The position numbers were made by a program, and so were the translations under genes. Positions 52,208-60,742 of a stretch of 64,000 nt of DNA are shown here, piece after piece; position 1 is the first letter of the stretch; each line of letters begins with the position of its first letter. Origin of the DNA: an uncultured Ignavibacteria bacterium (GTDB taxonomy: Bacteria; Bacteroidota; Ignavibacteria; Tepidaquicellales; OLB5); the NCBI GenBank assembly GCA_937873695.1, contig CALMYL010000010.1, positions 1 through 64,000 on the forward strand, written 5' to 3'. Under the pieces are notes generated by a model. It was not told where the DNA came from. It saw only the letters and a program-made list of their open reading frames with translations, and searched no databases.

Positions 52208-53686
52208 TTATTTGCCGCCTTTATTTAAGGCTTCTGCCAAAACAGCTTTTAGCTGATTCCTTAAGACGGAGATTTCCTTTTGTTCTTTGTTATAGAAGGA
52301 AAGCAATACCTCCGGGTCATGAGTTATTTGTTCGCCTACATGAGGATTCTTGATATCAAGATTATAGTTACGTTCAATAATATTTATCGCTGATACTTTC
52401 CAGGCCTGTTCTGTTTCTACTCTTGCTCTAAAATCATCTTCTTCATTACCCCACCATTCTATTTCGTTTTGAAACTCTTCAAAACGCATGGGTTTGGTTT
52501 TATTATAGTTTACAACACCCTCCGGATAAGGATGTTCATAATACCAAACATGTTCAGTAGGTTTTCCTTTGGTGAAGAATAAGATATTTGTTTTAATCCC
52601 TGTATAAGGATTAAAAACTCCATTTGGTAATCGGACTATGGTATGCAGATTACATTCTGCAAAGAGTTTTTCCTTTATACGTGTTTGAATTCCCTCGCCA
52701 AACAAAAAGCCATCAGGCAATACAACTGCCGCGCGCCCTTCATTTTTTAGAATATGAATAATTAAGGTTAGAAATAATTCCGCGGTACTACGAGTTCTAA
52801 AAGTAGCAGGGAAATTATTTTCAATACCATCTTCTTCCATACCGCCAAAAGGCGGATTGGTTACAATTACATTCACTCTGTCGCTACTTGTATAATCTCG
52901 GTATGGCCGGGCTAGCGTATTATCGTGCTTAATATTTATAGGGACATCAATGCCATGCAATATCATATTAGTGGTGCAGAGCATATGCGGCAACGATTTC
53001 TTTTCCACACCACGTATTGAGTTAACTAAAATCTCTTCATCTGCGGGTGACTTTACAAAATGTTGCCTTTTATATTCAATTACATTTGTGAGAAAACCGC
53101 CAGTTCCGCAAGCTGGGTCAAGAACTGTTTCTTCTAATTTTGGAGCAACTCTGTTTACAATGAAAGTAGTTACCGCACGAGGTGTATAAAACTCACCTGC
53201 ATTACCAGCACTTTGTAAATCTTTGAGTATTTGCTCATATATATTTCCAAAAGTGTGACGGTCAGCAGAAGCATTGAAATTAATTTCACAAATTTTATTA
53301 ATTACCTGTCGCAATAATGTACCAGATTTCATGTAATTGTATGCATCTTCAAATACATTTTTTATGACTAGTGCTCTATTTCCATCCTCACCATCTATTC
53401 TCAATTTGGTTTTTAAAGAAGGAAACAACTGAAGATTTACAAAATCAAGTAAACCTTCGCCCGTCATGCCTTCGGGATCTTTTGCCCAGTTTCGCCAGCG
53501 CAGATGCTCGGGTAACGGTGATTTATAATTATCTTCAGTCAATTCCAGTTCATACTCTCTGTCATCTACAATCTTTAAGAAGAAAAGCCAAACCATTTGG
53601 CTGATGCGCTGCGCGTCACCATCAACGCCAACATCCTTACGCATTATATCCTGAATGGATTTTATTATACCTGAAACATTACTCAT
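52208..53686 (-). CDS. hsdM: Type I restriction N6-adenine methylase subunit
   Basis: This 492-residue HsdM has the AdoMet motif DPACGTGGFL (190-199) and the catalytic NPPF (277-280), with the N-terminal helical domain (QRISQMVWLFFLKIVDDRE). It methylates adenines with HsdS. It overlaps hsdR by 4 bases. Confidence 0.9.
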   Translation of the reverse strand: MSNVSGIIKSIQDIMRKDVGVDGDAQRISQMVWLFFLKIVDDREYELELTEDNYKSPLPEHLRWRNWAKDPEGMTGEGLLDFVNLQLFPSLKTKLRIDGEDGNRALVIKNVFEDAYNYMKSGTLLRQVINKICEINFNASADRHTFGNIYEQILKDLQSAGNAGEFYTPRAVTTFIVNRVAPKLEETVLDPACGTGGFLTNVIEYKRQHFVKSPADEEILVNSIRGVEKKSLPHMLCTTNMILHGIDVPINIKHDNTLARPYRDYTSSDRVNVIVTNPPFGGMEEDGIENNFPATFRTRSTAELFLTLIIHILKNEGRAAVVLPDGFLFGEGIQTRIKEKLFAECNLHTIVRLPNGVFNPYTGIKTNILFFTKGKPTEHVWYYEHPYPEGVVNYNKTKPMRFEEFQNEIEWWGNEEDDFRARVETEQAWKVSAINIIERNYNLDIKNPHVGEQITHDPEVLLSFYNKEQKEISVLRNQLKAVLAEALNKGGK

Positions 53687-56028
53687 GCTGATAATCTTTC
53701 TCTAAATAATTCGTTTTCTAATTCTCTTATTGCGTTTTCATAGTTAACTTTACCCTTGAAAACATCATTTATAATTTCCAAAGGGGTGCCAATATCGCTA
53801 AAAGGCTTTAATTTAAGTACCTTTGCGTTTTCAATACTTTGTACACCTTTATCAGCATACATTTCAAGTAAACTGTTAAGAACTTCTTTTGCCTGTCTGC
53901 CATATTTAGTAAAGTAATCCCTTTTCTTTACATTCAATGCACGTTCTTTTCTGGTTAAAGGCGGCTGACCAAATGCAACATGGCAAATTAAGTCAAAGTC
54001 GCCATATTCTTTGCCTACAATTTCGGCTAGGTTTTCCAATATTACGCCATGCTCTTCAAGCAGTTGAATAATTGCCTGTTTTTTGCTTGCATCATCCCAA
54101 TTACGCAGGAAATCATCAAGAGAGGCGAATTCTTCTTTAATTTTTTTCTTTGTAAAATCTTTGTAAGATTCTGTTGTTAATTGACCATCTTCACCTAGAT
54201 ATTCAATTCTTTCGTATTTAATTTTGGCGGGTACACCGCTAACCATAATTTTTATTCTGCCTGTTCCTTCATCATCGCCGTTATCCTCAGTGTCATCAGC
54301 ATCTTCTCCTTCCGGGTCCGGAGGTACAGGGTCATCATCAGGTTGCGGTTCATAAATGACTACAGGGTCACCATCAAATTCAGGATCTTTGAAGTGTTCA
54401 GTCGCCTTTTTAAAATCCATTATCGTAAAGAAAAACTTATTAAAGTCTTCGTCAATTCGTGTTCCTCTTCCAATAATTTGCTTGAAAATGGTCATAGATT
54501 TTATTGTTTTATCTATAACTATCAATTTACATGTTTTGGCATCAACTCCTGTAGTCATTAGGTCAGAAGTTGTAGCGATTACAGGATACCTGCTTTCAGG
54601 ATCAATAAAATTATCAAGCTCAGCTTTTCCTTCAACACTATCGCCGGTTATCCGCATAACATATTTTGGATTATCTGTAGCTAATTTACCTGCTGCATTT
54701 ACAATTGCTTTACGCATCCGTTCAGCATGTTCAATATCTTCGCAAAAAATAATTGTTTTTGAAAAGGGGTCAGTAGCATTCAAAAACTGCATTACTCTTT
54801 TTGCTACTAATTTTGTCCTCTGATTTAGTATCAATATCCTATCCATATCTGATTGATTGTAGGTGCGATTTTCTATCTCTGCGCCTAAATCATCAGTCAT
54901 ACCCGGTGGAGGTGTCCAGCCATCAACATCTTTATCAATATCAATTCTAACCACTTTGTAAGGCGCAAGAAAACCATCTTGAATACCTTGCTTTAAACTG
55001 TATGTATAAACAGGGTCATTGAAATATGTTAGATTAGAAACGTATTCAGTTTCTTTTGGAGTTGCAGTCATTCCTATTTGAATGGCGTTTTTGTAGTAAT
55101 CCAATATTTCGCGCCACGAAGAGTCTTCGGCTGCACTACCCCTGTGGCACTCATCAACAATAATAAGGTCAAAAAAATCAGGTGATACACTTTTAAATAT
55201 TTTGTCTACTTCGTCTGGTCCGGTAAGTGCTTGATATAACCCTAAATGTATTTCATACGAAGGATCAATTTTCCGGTTCTTGATTTTTGTCATAACCGAA
55301 CCAAAAGGTTTAAAATCATTAACCAAAGTTTGATCCGCTAAAATATTTCTATCTACCAAAAACAAAATTCTTTTTGCAGCTTTTGCTTTCCATAAACGCC
55401 AAATGATTTGAAATGTTGTATATGTTTTGCCAGTACCAGTTGCCATAACCAAAAGGATTCTTTTCTGTCCCCTAGCAACTGCTTCAATTGTACGATTAAT
55501 TGCTTCTTCCTGATAATATCTTGGCTTTTTAGTTGAACCATCTAAATAATATGGTTCTAATACAAGTTTTTCATTTGTTTCTTTTATATTGTGAAACTTT
55601 TTATACTTTTCCCAAAGATCGGCAGGGGTAGGAAAATTTTCAAGAGGGAATTCTGTTTCAATATCTTCGCCTATTTCAGCTACTCTATTAAAGTAAGCAA
55701 AGGCATCACCATTCGAACTAAATGCACTTGGTACTCCCAATATTTCAGCATATCCTAAAGCTTGCTGTAATCCATGACTAACTGTATGGTTATTGTCTTT
55801 GGCTTCTATAACTGCAATTCTTGTCCCGGGTTCAATAGAAAGAACGTAATCAGCAAACTTTTTCTTTTTCTTATTACGGGCAGACATTTCACCACGTACA
55901 ATAATAGGTCCGGGAGTAAGTGTCACTTCACGTCTAATTTGTGTGTACATATCCCAACCAGCTTTTTTAATTGCAGGTGTTAAATATTGATCACAAATAT
56001 CAATTTCGCTAAGTTCTTTTTTATTCAT
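53683..56028 (-). CDS. hsdR: Type I restriction endonuclease subunit
   Basis: This 781-residue HsdR has a PD-(D/E)XK nuclease (D60 and E75-A-K77, VIEAKDNN), an SF2 helicase with Walker A MATGTGKT (198-202) and DECH (292-295), QIIGRGTRIDED as motif VI, and a C-terminal EcoEI-type domain. It moves DNA and cuts far from the site. It leads the hsdR-hsdM-hsdS-SIR2 operon on the minus strand. Confidence 0.9.
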   Translation of the reverse strand: MNKKELSEIDICDQYLTPAIKKAGWDMYTQIRREVTLTPGPIIVRGEMSARNKKKKKFADYVLSIEPGTRIAVIEAKDNNHTVSHGLQQALGYAEILGVPSAFSSNGDAFAYFNRVAEIGEDIETEFPLENFPTPADLWEKYKKFHNIKETNEKLVLEPYYLDGSTKKPRYYQEEAINRTIEAVARGQKRILLVMATGTGKTYTTFQIIWRLWKAKAAKRILFLVDRNILADQTLVNDFKPFGSVMTKIKNRKIDPSYEIHLGLYQALTGPDEVDKIFKSVSPDFFDLIIVDECHRGSAAEDSSWREILDYYKNAIQIGMTATPKETEYVSNLTYFNDPVYTYSLKQGIQDGFLAPYKVVRIDIDKDVDGWTPPPGMTDDLGAEIENRTYNQSDMDRILILNQRTKLVAKRVMQFLNATDPFSKTIIFCEDIEHAERMRKAIVNAAGKLATDNPKYVMRITGDSVEGKAELDNFIDPESRYPVIATTSDLMTTGVDAKTCKLIVIDKTIKSMTIFKQIIGRGTRIDEDFNKFFFTIMDFKKATEHFKDPEFDGDPVVIYEPQPDDDPVPPDPEGEDADDTEDNGDDEGTGRIKIMVSGVPAKIKYERIEYLGEDGQLTTESYKDFTKKKIKEEFASLDDFLRNWDDASKKQAIIQLLEEHGVILENLAEIVGKEYGDFDLICHVAFGQPPLTRKERALNVKKRDYFTKYGRQAKEVLNSLLEMYADKGVQSIENAKVLKLKPFSDIGTPLEIINDVFKGKVNYENAIRELENELFRERLSA

Positions 56029-56121
56029 AACCTATATGAGTTTTTGTAATCCACTAAATTACCAATAAGTTAATATAAAGTAAACGGTTAAGTGAGTGCC
56101 TTGGTTCAGACCCCCTCTCAT

Positions 56122-56141
56122 GTCGGAGCCAGACCTTCGGC
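56122..56141. repeat. Relative of the gtcagagccag repeat
   Basis: gtcggagccagaccttcggc resembles the start of the direct repeat at 47551 and 48422. It lies between hsdR and the CapA-like gene. Confidence 0.5.
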
Positions 56142-56176
56142 CGGCTTCGCCGTACTCCCACGTGTCTTACGGCCTT

Positions 56177-57331
56177 TCAGGGGGTGATGTTTTTTATCGT
56201 AATCTTTCCATCCGGGGAGATATCCAGCGGGGTATCGGGGAAATCGTTTTGGGTCATAGCTTTCATAAGATTTACAGCACCATAATCATCATCATAGACC
56301 GGAAAACCACGCCTTATCTGTTTAAAAGGAAAAATCCTGCCGTGGGAGAAATCGCCGGTTTTTGTAATGTAGAGTTTTAAAATCGGAGCGAGTCCCAGGT
56401 TACCGCTTAAGCCAAACTTTCCGTATGTGCAAAAGTTACCCAGCGAATACGCGATGAATTTATTTTTGTAAAGCTCCACACCGCGCGGCACATGTGGTCC
56501 CTGCCCGAAAACAATATCCGCTCCCGCGTCTATCATATCGTGGGCAAACTCGTAGCAGTTGCCTCTATCTTCGCCAAGGTAAAACTCGCGTTTGCGGTTT
56601 ACATGTGTAGCCCCGCTGCCCTCGGCTCCCCCATGGAAAGCCACAATGAGGATATCACACTCTTTCCTCAGCTCACTTACAATTTTGGCGGCTTTTTTGT
56701 GATCGTTGATGCTTAGCGTTCCGTTATTGGGCGCAAAGCCGGTAAACCCGAATTTAATTCCATCCTTAATGAATACGGCAGTTGGCGCGCTTATTTGCCC
56801 GGCATATTTTATGCCGTATTGCTTGAGCGTGTTCTGTGTTGAGGTGCGGCCAATATCACCCATATCACCGCTGTGATTATTGGCGAGGTTCATCATGTCG
56901 AAGCCGGCATCCTTTATGTAGCCCGCGTAATGCTCAGGCATGCGGAATGCCACGCAATTATCGGGATTGGCGCACACCTTAGGTGTGCCGCCGGAGTTGA
57001 GCAGTGTGCCTTCAAGGTTGCCAATTGTCACATCGGCAAGCTCCAGGAATTCTTTGGCTTGGCTGAGTATATCGCGCCCGTCACCGGGCGGCAGCGATGC
57101 CGCGGAGGGGTAGTTGGTGCCCAGCATCATATCCCCCACCATGATTATGGAGTAAACGGAGTCGGGGTTGGTTTGGGTGGTGGTGGTGGGTTTTTCGTTT
57201 TTATTTTTTTCGGTTAAGGTGTTATCTTTGGTGCATGAAAAAGCCAGCAAACAAAGCAGTAAAATGACCTCACCCCCAACCCCTCTCCCAAGGAGAGGGG
57301 GGATGATAATTTTCTTTAATTTGGCTTTCAT
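56177..57331 (-). CDS. CapA/PgsA-like lipoprotein with a repeat-invaded signal peptide
   Basis: This 384-residue CapA-family protein has a metallophosphatase-like fold: MVGDMMLGTNYPS, NLEGTLLNSG, NLANNHSGDMG, FHGGAEGSG and DIVFGQGPHVPRGVELYKN. The signal peptide is MKAKLKKIII, then PPLLGRGVGGEV, then ILLLCLLAFSC with lipobox AFSC. The middle 12 residues are the palindrome repeat read in frame. Without them, the remainder is a normal lipoprotein signal. CapA proteins help make poly-gamma-glutamate or other polymers; the function here is not known. Confidence 0.8.
   Translation of the reverse strand: MKAKLKKIIIPPLLGRGVGGEVILLLCLLAFSCTKDNTLTEKNKNEKPTTTTQTNPDSVYSIIMVGDMMLGTNYPSAASLPPGDGRDILSQAKEFLELADVTIGNLEGTLLNSGGTPKVCANPDNCVAFRMPEHYAGYIKDAGFDMMNLANNHSGDMGDIGRTSTQNTLKQYGIKYAGQISAPTAVFIKDGIKFGFTGFAPNNGTLSINDHKKAAKIVSELRKECDILIVAFHGGAEGSGATHVNRKREFYLGEDRGNCYEFAHDMIDAGADIVFGQGPHVPRGVELYKNKFIAYSLGNFCTYGKFGLSGNLGLAPILKLYITKTGDFSHGRIFPFKQIRRGFPVYDDDYGAVNLMKAMTQNDFPDTPLDISPDGKITIKNITP
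57266..57300. repeat. Nested palindrome inside the CapA signal-peptide codons
   Basis: gacctcacccccaa leads into cccctctcccaaggagagggg, the same family as at 12783 and 24655. It is 35-36 bases long, so it adds 12 codons in frame. Confidence 0.85.
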
Positions 57332-57383
57332 GAAGATATACGTTTAAAATTTGTTGAATGGTTATCGATGTACTCTATAAGTC

Positions 57384-57580
57384 AGGGCTGAAGCCCTTTT
57401 TTTGTTGTTTCCTTGGATCCCCGCCATGAATGGCGGGGTTAGGACCGTCGTGATTTTTGTCATGCTGAACTTGTTTCAGCATCCTGGCTTTTTTGCCAGT
57501 CCCGCACCAGCGGGATGTCCCCCTACTCTATAATTTTCGGGTTTGGCAGCAGACCCTGAAACGAGTTCCGTTCCTCCACT
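57384..57580. repeat. Composite palindromic repeats
   Basis: agggctgaagccct (57384-57397), ccccgccatgaatggcgggg (57419-57438), and a longer piece with gctgaacttgtttcagc (57464-57480) pair in part with cctgaaacgagttc (57555-57568). tcccgcaccagcggga also lies inside. The 273-base gap holds no gene. Confidence 0.7.
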
Positions 57581-57604
57581 CGTGTGGAGTAAGGCACAGC
57601 AGGG

Positions 57605-58486
57605 TTACAAAGTTTTTTTCTTCTGGGGTTTGCCGGTGACTTTGGCTTTTTCCATAAATGTTGTGGGCTTGCGGTAATACAAAAATGCACCCAGTCCAAT
57701 CAGCACAACGGAAATGAGCTGCGCTTCTGAGAGTCCGAGCATGTACCGCGGATTTAAGCGGATGAACTCTACCAATAGCCTTGATGCCCCTGAGAGCATT
57801 AAGTACAGCCCGAAGAGTTTGCCATCACCTAAAAATACGCTGCGCTTTTTCCACAGCAGCCAGAAGATGAGGCCGCCGATTATGAACTCATACATTGGTG
57901 TGGGGTGGCATAGAGTGTTATCCGGCACCACGCCGCCAAACTTGGCGGCAATATCGCTGCCACGGAACGCGACTGATGGCGGGAGCGTGCCTTTGGAATA
58001 ATCGGTGCCCCACGGTACCCATGACATGAACTCCGAGACGGGCAGGCCGTAGTCGCCATCACCCGAGAGGTGACAGCCAACCCTTGCTATGCCGTAACCT
58101 ATCGCCAGCGATGGCGCTGCCGCATCGCATACACGGAGGAACGGTACTTTCTTAACACGGGTGTAAATGTAAATCAGCGCAGTTGCGAGAATGAGTCCCC
58201 CGTAGAACGTTAGCCCCGCGGGCGAGAATAATCCTTCGGTGGAAAAGATCTGCGATGCCGGCATGGTGGAAAATGATTTCCATTCTTCGATGACATAGAG
58301 GAGTTTAGAACCGATGACTCCCCCCACCAGCGCGAGGAATGTTATGTTAACGGCTGCGCCTTCATCAAGCTTTTTGCGCTTGAACTCGCGCTGCAAGAGC
58401 CAGCTTGCCACGATGAAACAAATGCCCAGCATTAAGCCGTAGCTGTAAACAGGTATCGGCCCCAGTTGAAATAGTTTAGGAATCAT
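57605..58486 (-). CDS. lgt: Prolipoprotein diacylglyceryl transferase
   Basis: This 293-residue polytopic enzyme puts the diacylglycerol on lipobox cysteines. Motifs are YGLMLGICFIVASWLLQREF, SPAGLTFYGGLI, GIARVGCHLSGDGDYGLP and DNTLCHPTPMYE, with several membrane helices and a basic tail. Its start overlaps the upstream gene by 11 bases, so the two are coupled. Lipoproteins in this window (CapA-like, GSDH-like, 40250) depend on it. Confidence 0.9.
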   Translation of the reverse strand: MIPKLFQLGPIPVYSYGLMLGICFIVASWLLQREFKRKKLDEGAAVNITFLALVGGVIGSKLLYVIEEWKSFSTMPASQIFSTEGLFSPAGLTFYGGLILATALIYIYTRVKKVPFLRVCDAAAPSLAIGYGIARVGCHLSGDGDYGLPVSEFMSWVPWGTDYSKGTLPPSVAFRGSDIAAKFGGVVPDNTLCHPTPMYEFIIGGLIFWLLWKKRSVFLGDGKLFGLYLMLSGASRLLVEFIRLNPRYMLGLSEAQLISVVLIGLGAFLYYRKPTTFMEKAKVTGKPQKKKTL

Positions 58487-58895
58487 GATCTGAGATAATT
58501 TCTATAAAACTTTTTTTGGATAGATGCGAAAGTTTCAGCGGCTCTGACTTTGATCTTTGAATTGCCATCTTAAATTTGGTTTTATCGGAATCCTTTTTAT
58601 CGATGGTCACGCAGTACTCGGTGAGCTTGTAATCATAGAGCCTGTATTCATATCCCGCGGTACCGCTTGAGGATAGATCGCCCACAGGTGCGGTAAAGCC
58701 CAGGATGTTAAAGAAAATATTTTTATCCTCCACATGGTTTTCCATCTTCAATATATAGCGGAAGGTGAGGAATTCCTTGGTAGTCTGAAAGCGGAAAGAG
58801 ATATAATCTTTCTTTTTTACTTCGTCGTGCTCCTTAGAGATATTCAGGATATATTCAAACTTTTTTGGAGGCGGTTTAACTTTTTTGGTACGCAC
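58476..58895 (-). CDS. Hypothetical protein between hisS and lgt
   Basis: This 139-residue protein begins with a basic stretch (MRTKKVKPPPKKF) and has a beta-rich body: FEYILNISKEHDEVKKKDYISFRF, TFRYILKMENHVEDKNIFFNIL. It has no signal or membrane segment. It directly follows hisS with no gap and overlaps lgt by 11 bases, so it is translated with them. No family is recognised. Confidence 0.6.
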   Translation of the reverse strand: MRTKKVKPPPKKFEYILNISKEHDEVKKKDYISFRFQTTKEFLTFRYILKMENHVEDKNIFFNILGFTAPVGDLSSSGTAGYEYRLYDYKLTEYCVTIDKKDSDKTKFKMAIQRSKSEPLKLSHLSKKSFIEIISDHDS

Positions 58896-60146
58896 TTAGT
58901 TTATGGCCTCCGCAATTTTATCGAAATCAACTTCACTTTGTGAGCTCGTGCTCATATTCTTTAATTGTCCTTTTCCTTTGGTAAGTTCATCTTCACCAAG
59001 GATGTAAACATTTTTTACGCCCAATTTGTTCGCATCGCGCATTTGCGCTTTGAAGCTGCGGTTAAGCATATCGGTTTCACATGCAATATTATTTTTCCGC
59101 AGTGCCTGCATGAGCTCAAATGCCTTATCGCGCGCGGCATCGTTTAATGAAATGAAATATATCTGAGGCTTGTTTGGTTCACCGAAAGTGAAGCCGTTCT
59201 TTTCGGCGACGATGAGAACGCGCTCCAGTCCGCTGCCAAATCCAACGCCCGGGCAGGGCTTACCGCCCAGTTGTTCTATGAGTCCGTCGTACCTTCCGCC
59301 GCCGCCCAAGGCGTCCTGGGAGCCAAGATCCTCGGATACAAACTCGAATGTGGTATCGGTGTAGTAGTCGAGTCCCCGTACGAGGCGGAAATCAACTTCG
59401 AGATTGACCGAAAGTTTGGTGAGTTCATTTACAACTTTATCAAAACGGCTGCGGGATTCCGTGCCTAAGTGATCAAGTATCTTCGGGGCTGCATCAGTTA
59501 TCGTTCTATCGCCGGGATTCTTTGAGTCAAGTATTCTGAGCGCGTTGGTTTCAAATCTGCGTTTGCTGTCATCGGATAGCGCCGTGAGGTTATCTTTGAG
59601 GTAATCGCGCAGCTTGGCAACATATGCGTTTCTTTCATCCGGCTTGCCAATGGAATTAATTTTAACCTTAAAATTATTCACTCCGCAGCGGTTGTAGACT
59701 TCTTTTGCGAGCAGGATGAGCTCAACATCGGTGTAGAAGCTATCGCTGCCGAGGATTTCACCGCCAAACTGGGTGTGCTCGCGGTAGCGGCCCGCCTGCG
59801 GGCGCTCATAGCGGAACATATTTGTGATGTAATATAATTTGTGCAGGGGCGCATCGTTTAACATCGAGTTTTCCACGAATGCACGCATAACAGGCGCGGT
59901 TCCTTCAGGTCTGAGCGTTAATGAATCGCCGCTTTTATCATCGAAAGTGTACATTTCCTTGCCAACAATATCGGTATCGGTGCCTACTCCCCTTTTGAAT
60001 AGCTCGGTGTATTCAAATGTGGGTGTGCGCACTTCTGAGAAGTTATATAAGGCAGTAACATCGCGGATGACGCGCTCAGCATAGTGCCATTTGTAAATAT
60101 CCTTCGGTAATATATCCTTGGTGCCTTTAGGCTTCCTGAAATTCAT
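58896..60146 (-). CDS. hisS: Histidyl-tRNA synthetase
   Basis: This class II synthetase of about 416 residues (MNFRKPKGTKDILPKD) has motif 2 in RYERPQAGRYREHTQFGGEILG, HisA motif LVRGLDYYTDTTFEF, and GGGGRYDGL and GVGFGSGLERV. I chose ATG 60146 over TTG 60170 because the family starts at the NFRKPKGT stretch. It heads the operon with the hypothetical gene and lgt. Confidence 0.9.
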   Translation of the reverse strand: MNFRKPKGTKDILPKDIYKWHYAERVIRDVTALYNFSEVRTPTFEYTELFKRGVGTDTDIVGKEMYTFDDKSGDSLTLRPEGTAPVMRAFVENSMLNDAPLHKLYYITNMFRYERPQAGRYREHTQFGGEILGSDSFYTDVELILLAKEVYNRCGVNNFKVKINSIGKPDERNAYVAKLRDYLKDNLTALSDDSKRRFETNALRILDSKNPGDRTITDAAPKILDHLGTESRSRFDKVVNELTKLSVNLEVDFRLVRGLDYYTDTTFEFVSEDLGSQDALGGGGRYDGLIEQLGGKPCPGVGFGSGLERVLIVAEKNGFTFGEPNKPQIYFISLNDAARDKAFELMQALRKNNIACETDMLNRSFKAQMRDANKLGVKNVYILGEDELTKGKGQLKNMSTSSQSEVDFDKIAEAIN

Positions 60147-60273
60147 ATTTATGCTAAAATTATCCTGCAATATAAATTTAGTAATCGGTAAAATCTATGA
60201 AAATACGACCGTATATGGTAATTTCTAATCAATTCTGAAAGCAGTATATTCGTAAAAATTAAAGGATAAAATT

Positions 60274-60483
60274 ATGCTGAATATCAATAAAAACTATATT
60301 GTTGATGAAAACCAGGTGCCGATTGCGGTTCAGATACCTATAGATGAATTTGAAGCAATGGAAAGTACGATTGAGAATTTCGGATTATCGAAATTGATGG
60401 ATGAATCAATAAATGACGAATCATTTGAAAAGACGGCGGCAATTGAATATTATAATACCCTGAAGAAAAATGTGGAAGATTGA
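60274..60483 (+). CDS. Antitoxin of a RelE-type pair
   Basis: This 69-residue Phd/RelB-like antitoxin has the typical VDENQVPIAVQIPIDEFEAMESTIE and an acidic tail. It binds the toxin and represses its own promoter. The two genes overlap by 14 bases, which fits a toxin-antitoxin pair. An aaagga ribosome-binding site lies before the ATG. Confidence 0.75.
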   Translation: MLNINKNYIVDENQVPIAVQIPIDEFEAMESTIENFGLSKLMDESINDESFEKTAAIEYYNTLKKNVED

Positions 60484-60742
60484 ATATAAAAAGATATTCC
60501 TTAAAGAGCTTTCCGCGCTTCCGGGTGAATATAGAGAGAAGATTGAAAAACTTGTGTTCAATGAAATTGCTGAGCAGAATCCCTTTTCACTTGGTTTCAT
60601 AGAAAAAATGCAGGGATACAAAGATAAGTATAAGGTGAGAGTCGGTAATTACCGAATTGGTTTGACTATAGAGAAAGATAAAATGTTGATTACAGTTAAC
60701 AGAGTAGCACATAGAAAGGATATATATAAAATTTTCCCATGA
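60470..60742 (+). CDS. RelE/ParE-family toxin
   Basis: This 90-residue toxin has the RelE fold: KIEYKKIFLKELSALPGEYREK, KYKVRVGNYRIGLTIEKDK, and a C-terminal NRVAHRKDIYKIFP. RelE toxins cut mRNA in ribosomes and ParE hits gyrase; the target here is not clear. It overlaps the antitoxin, and the HAD gene overlaps its end by 4 bases. Confidence 0.8.
   Translation: MWKIEYKKIFLKELSALPGEYREKIEKLVFNEIAEQNPFSLGFIEKMQGYKDKYKVRVGNYRIGLTIEKDKMLITVNRVAHRKDIYKIFP

Noticed and set aside
54356-54823. A 155-codon plus-strand frame
   Set aside because: It lies wholly inside hsdR on the opposite strand and lacks any family features.
49286-56028. A prophage or transposon carrying the restriction operon
   Set aside because: No integrase, transposase, tRNA attachment site or terminal repeat pair is seen around it.
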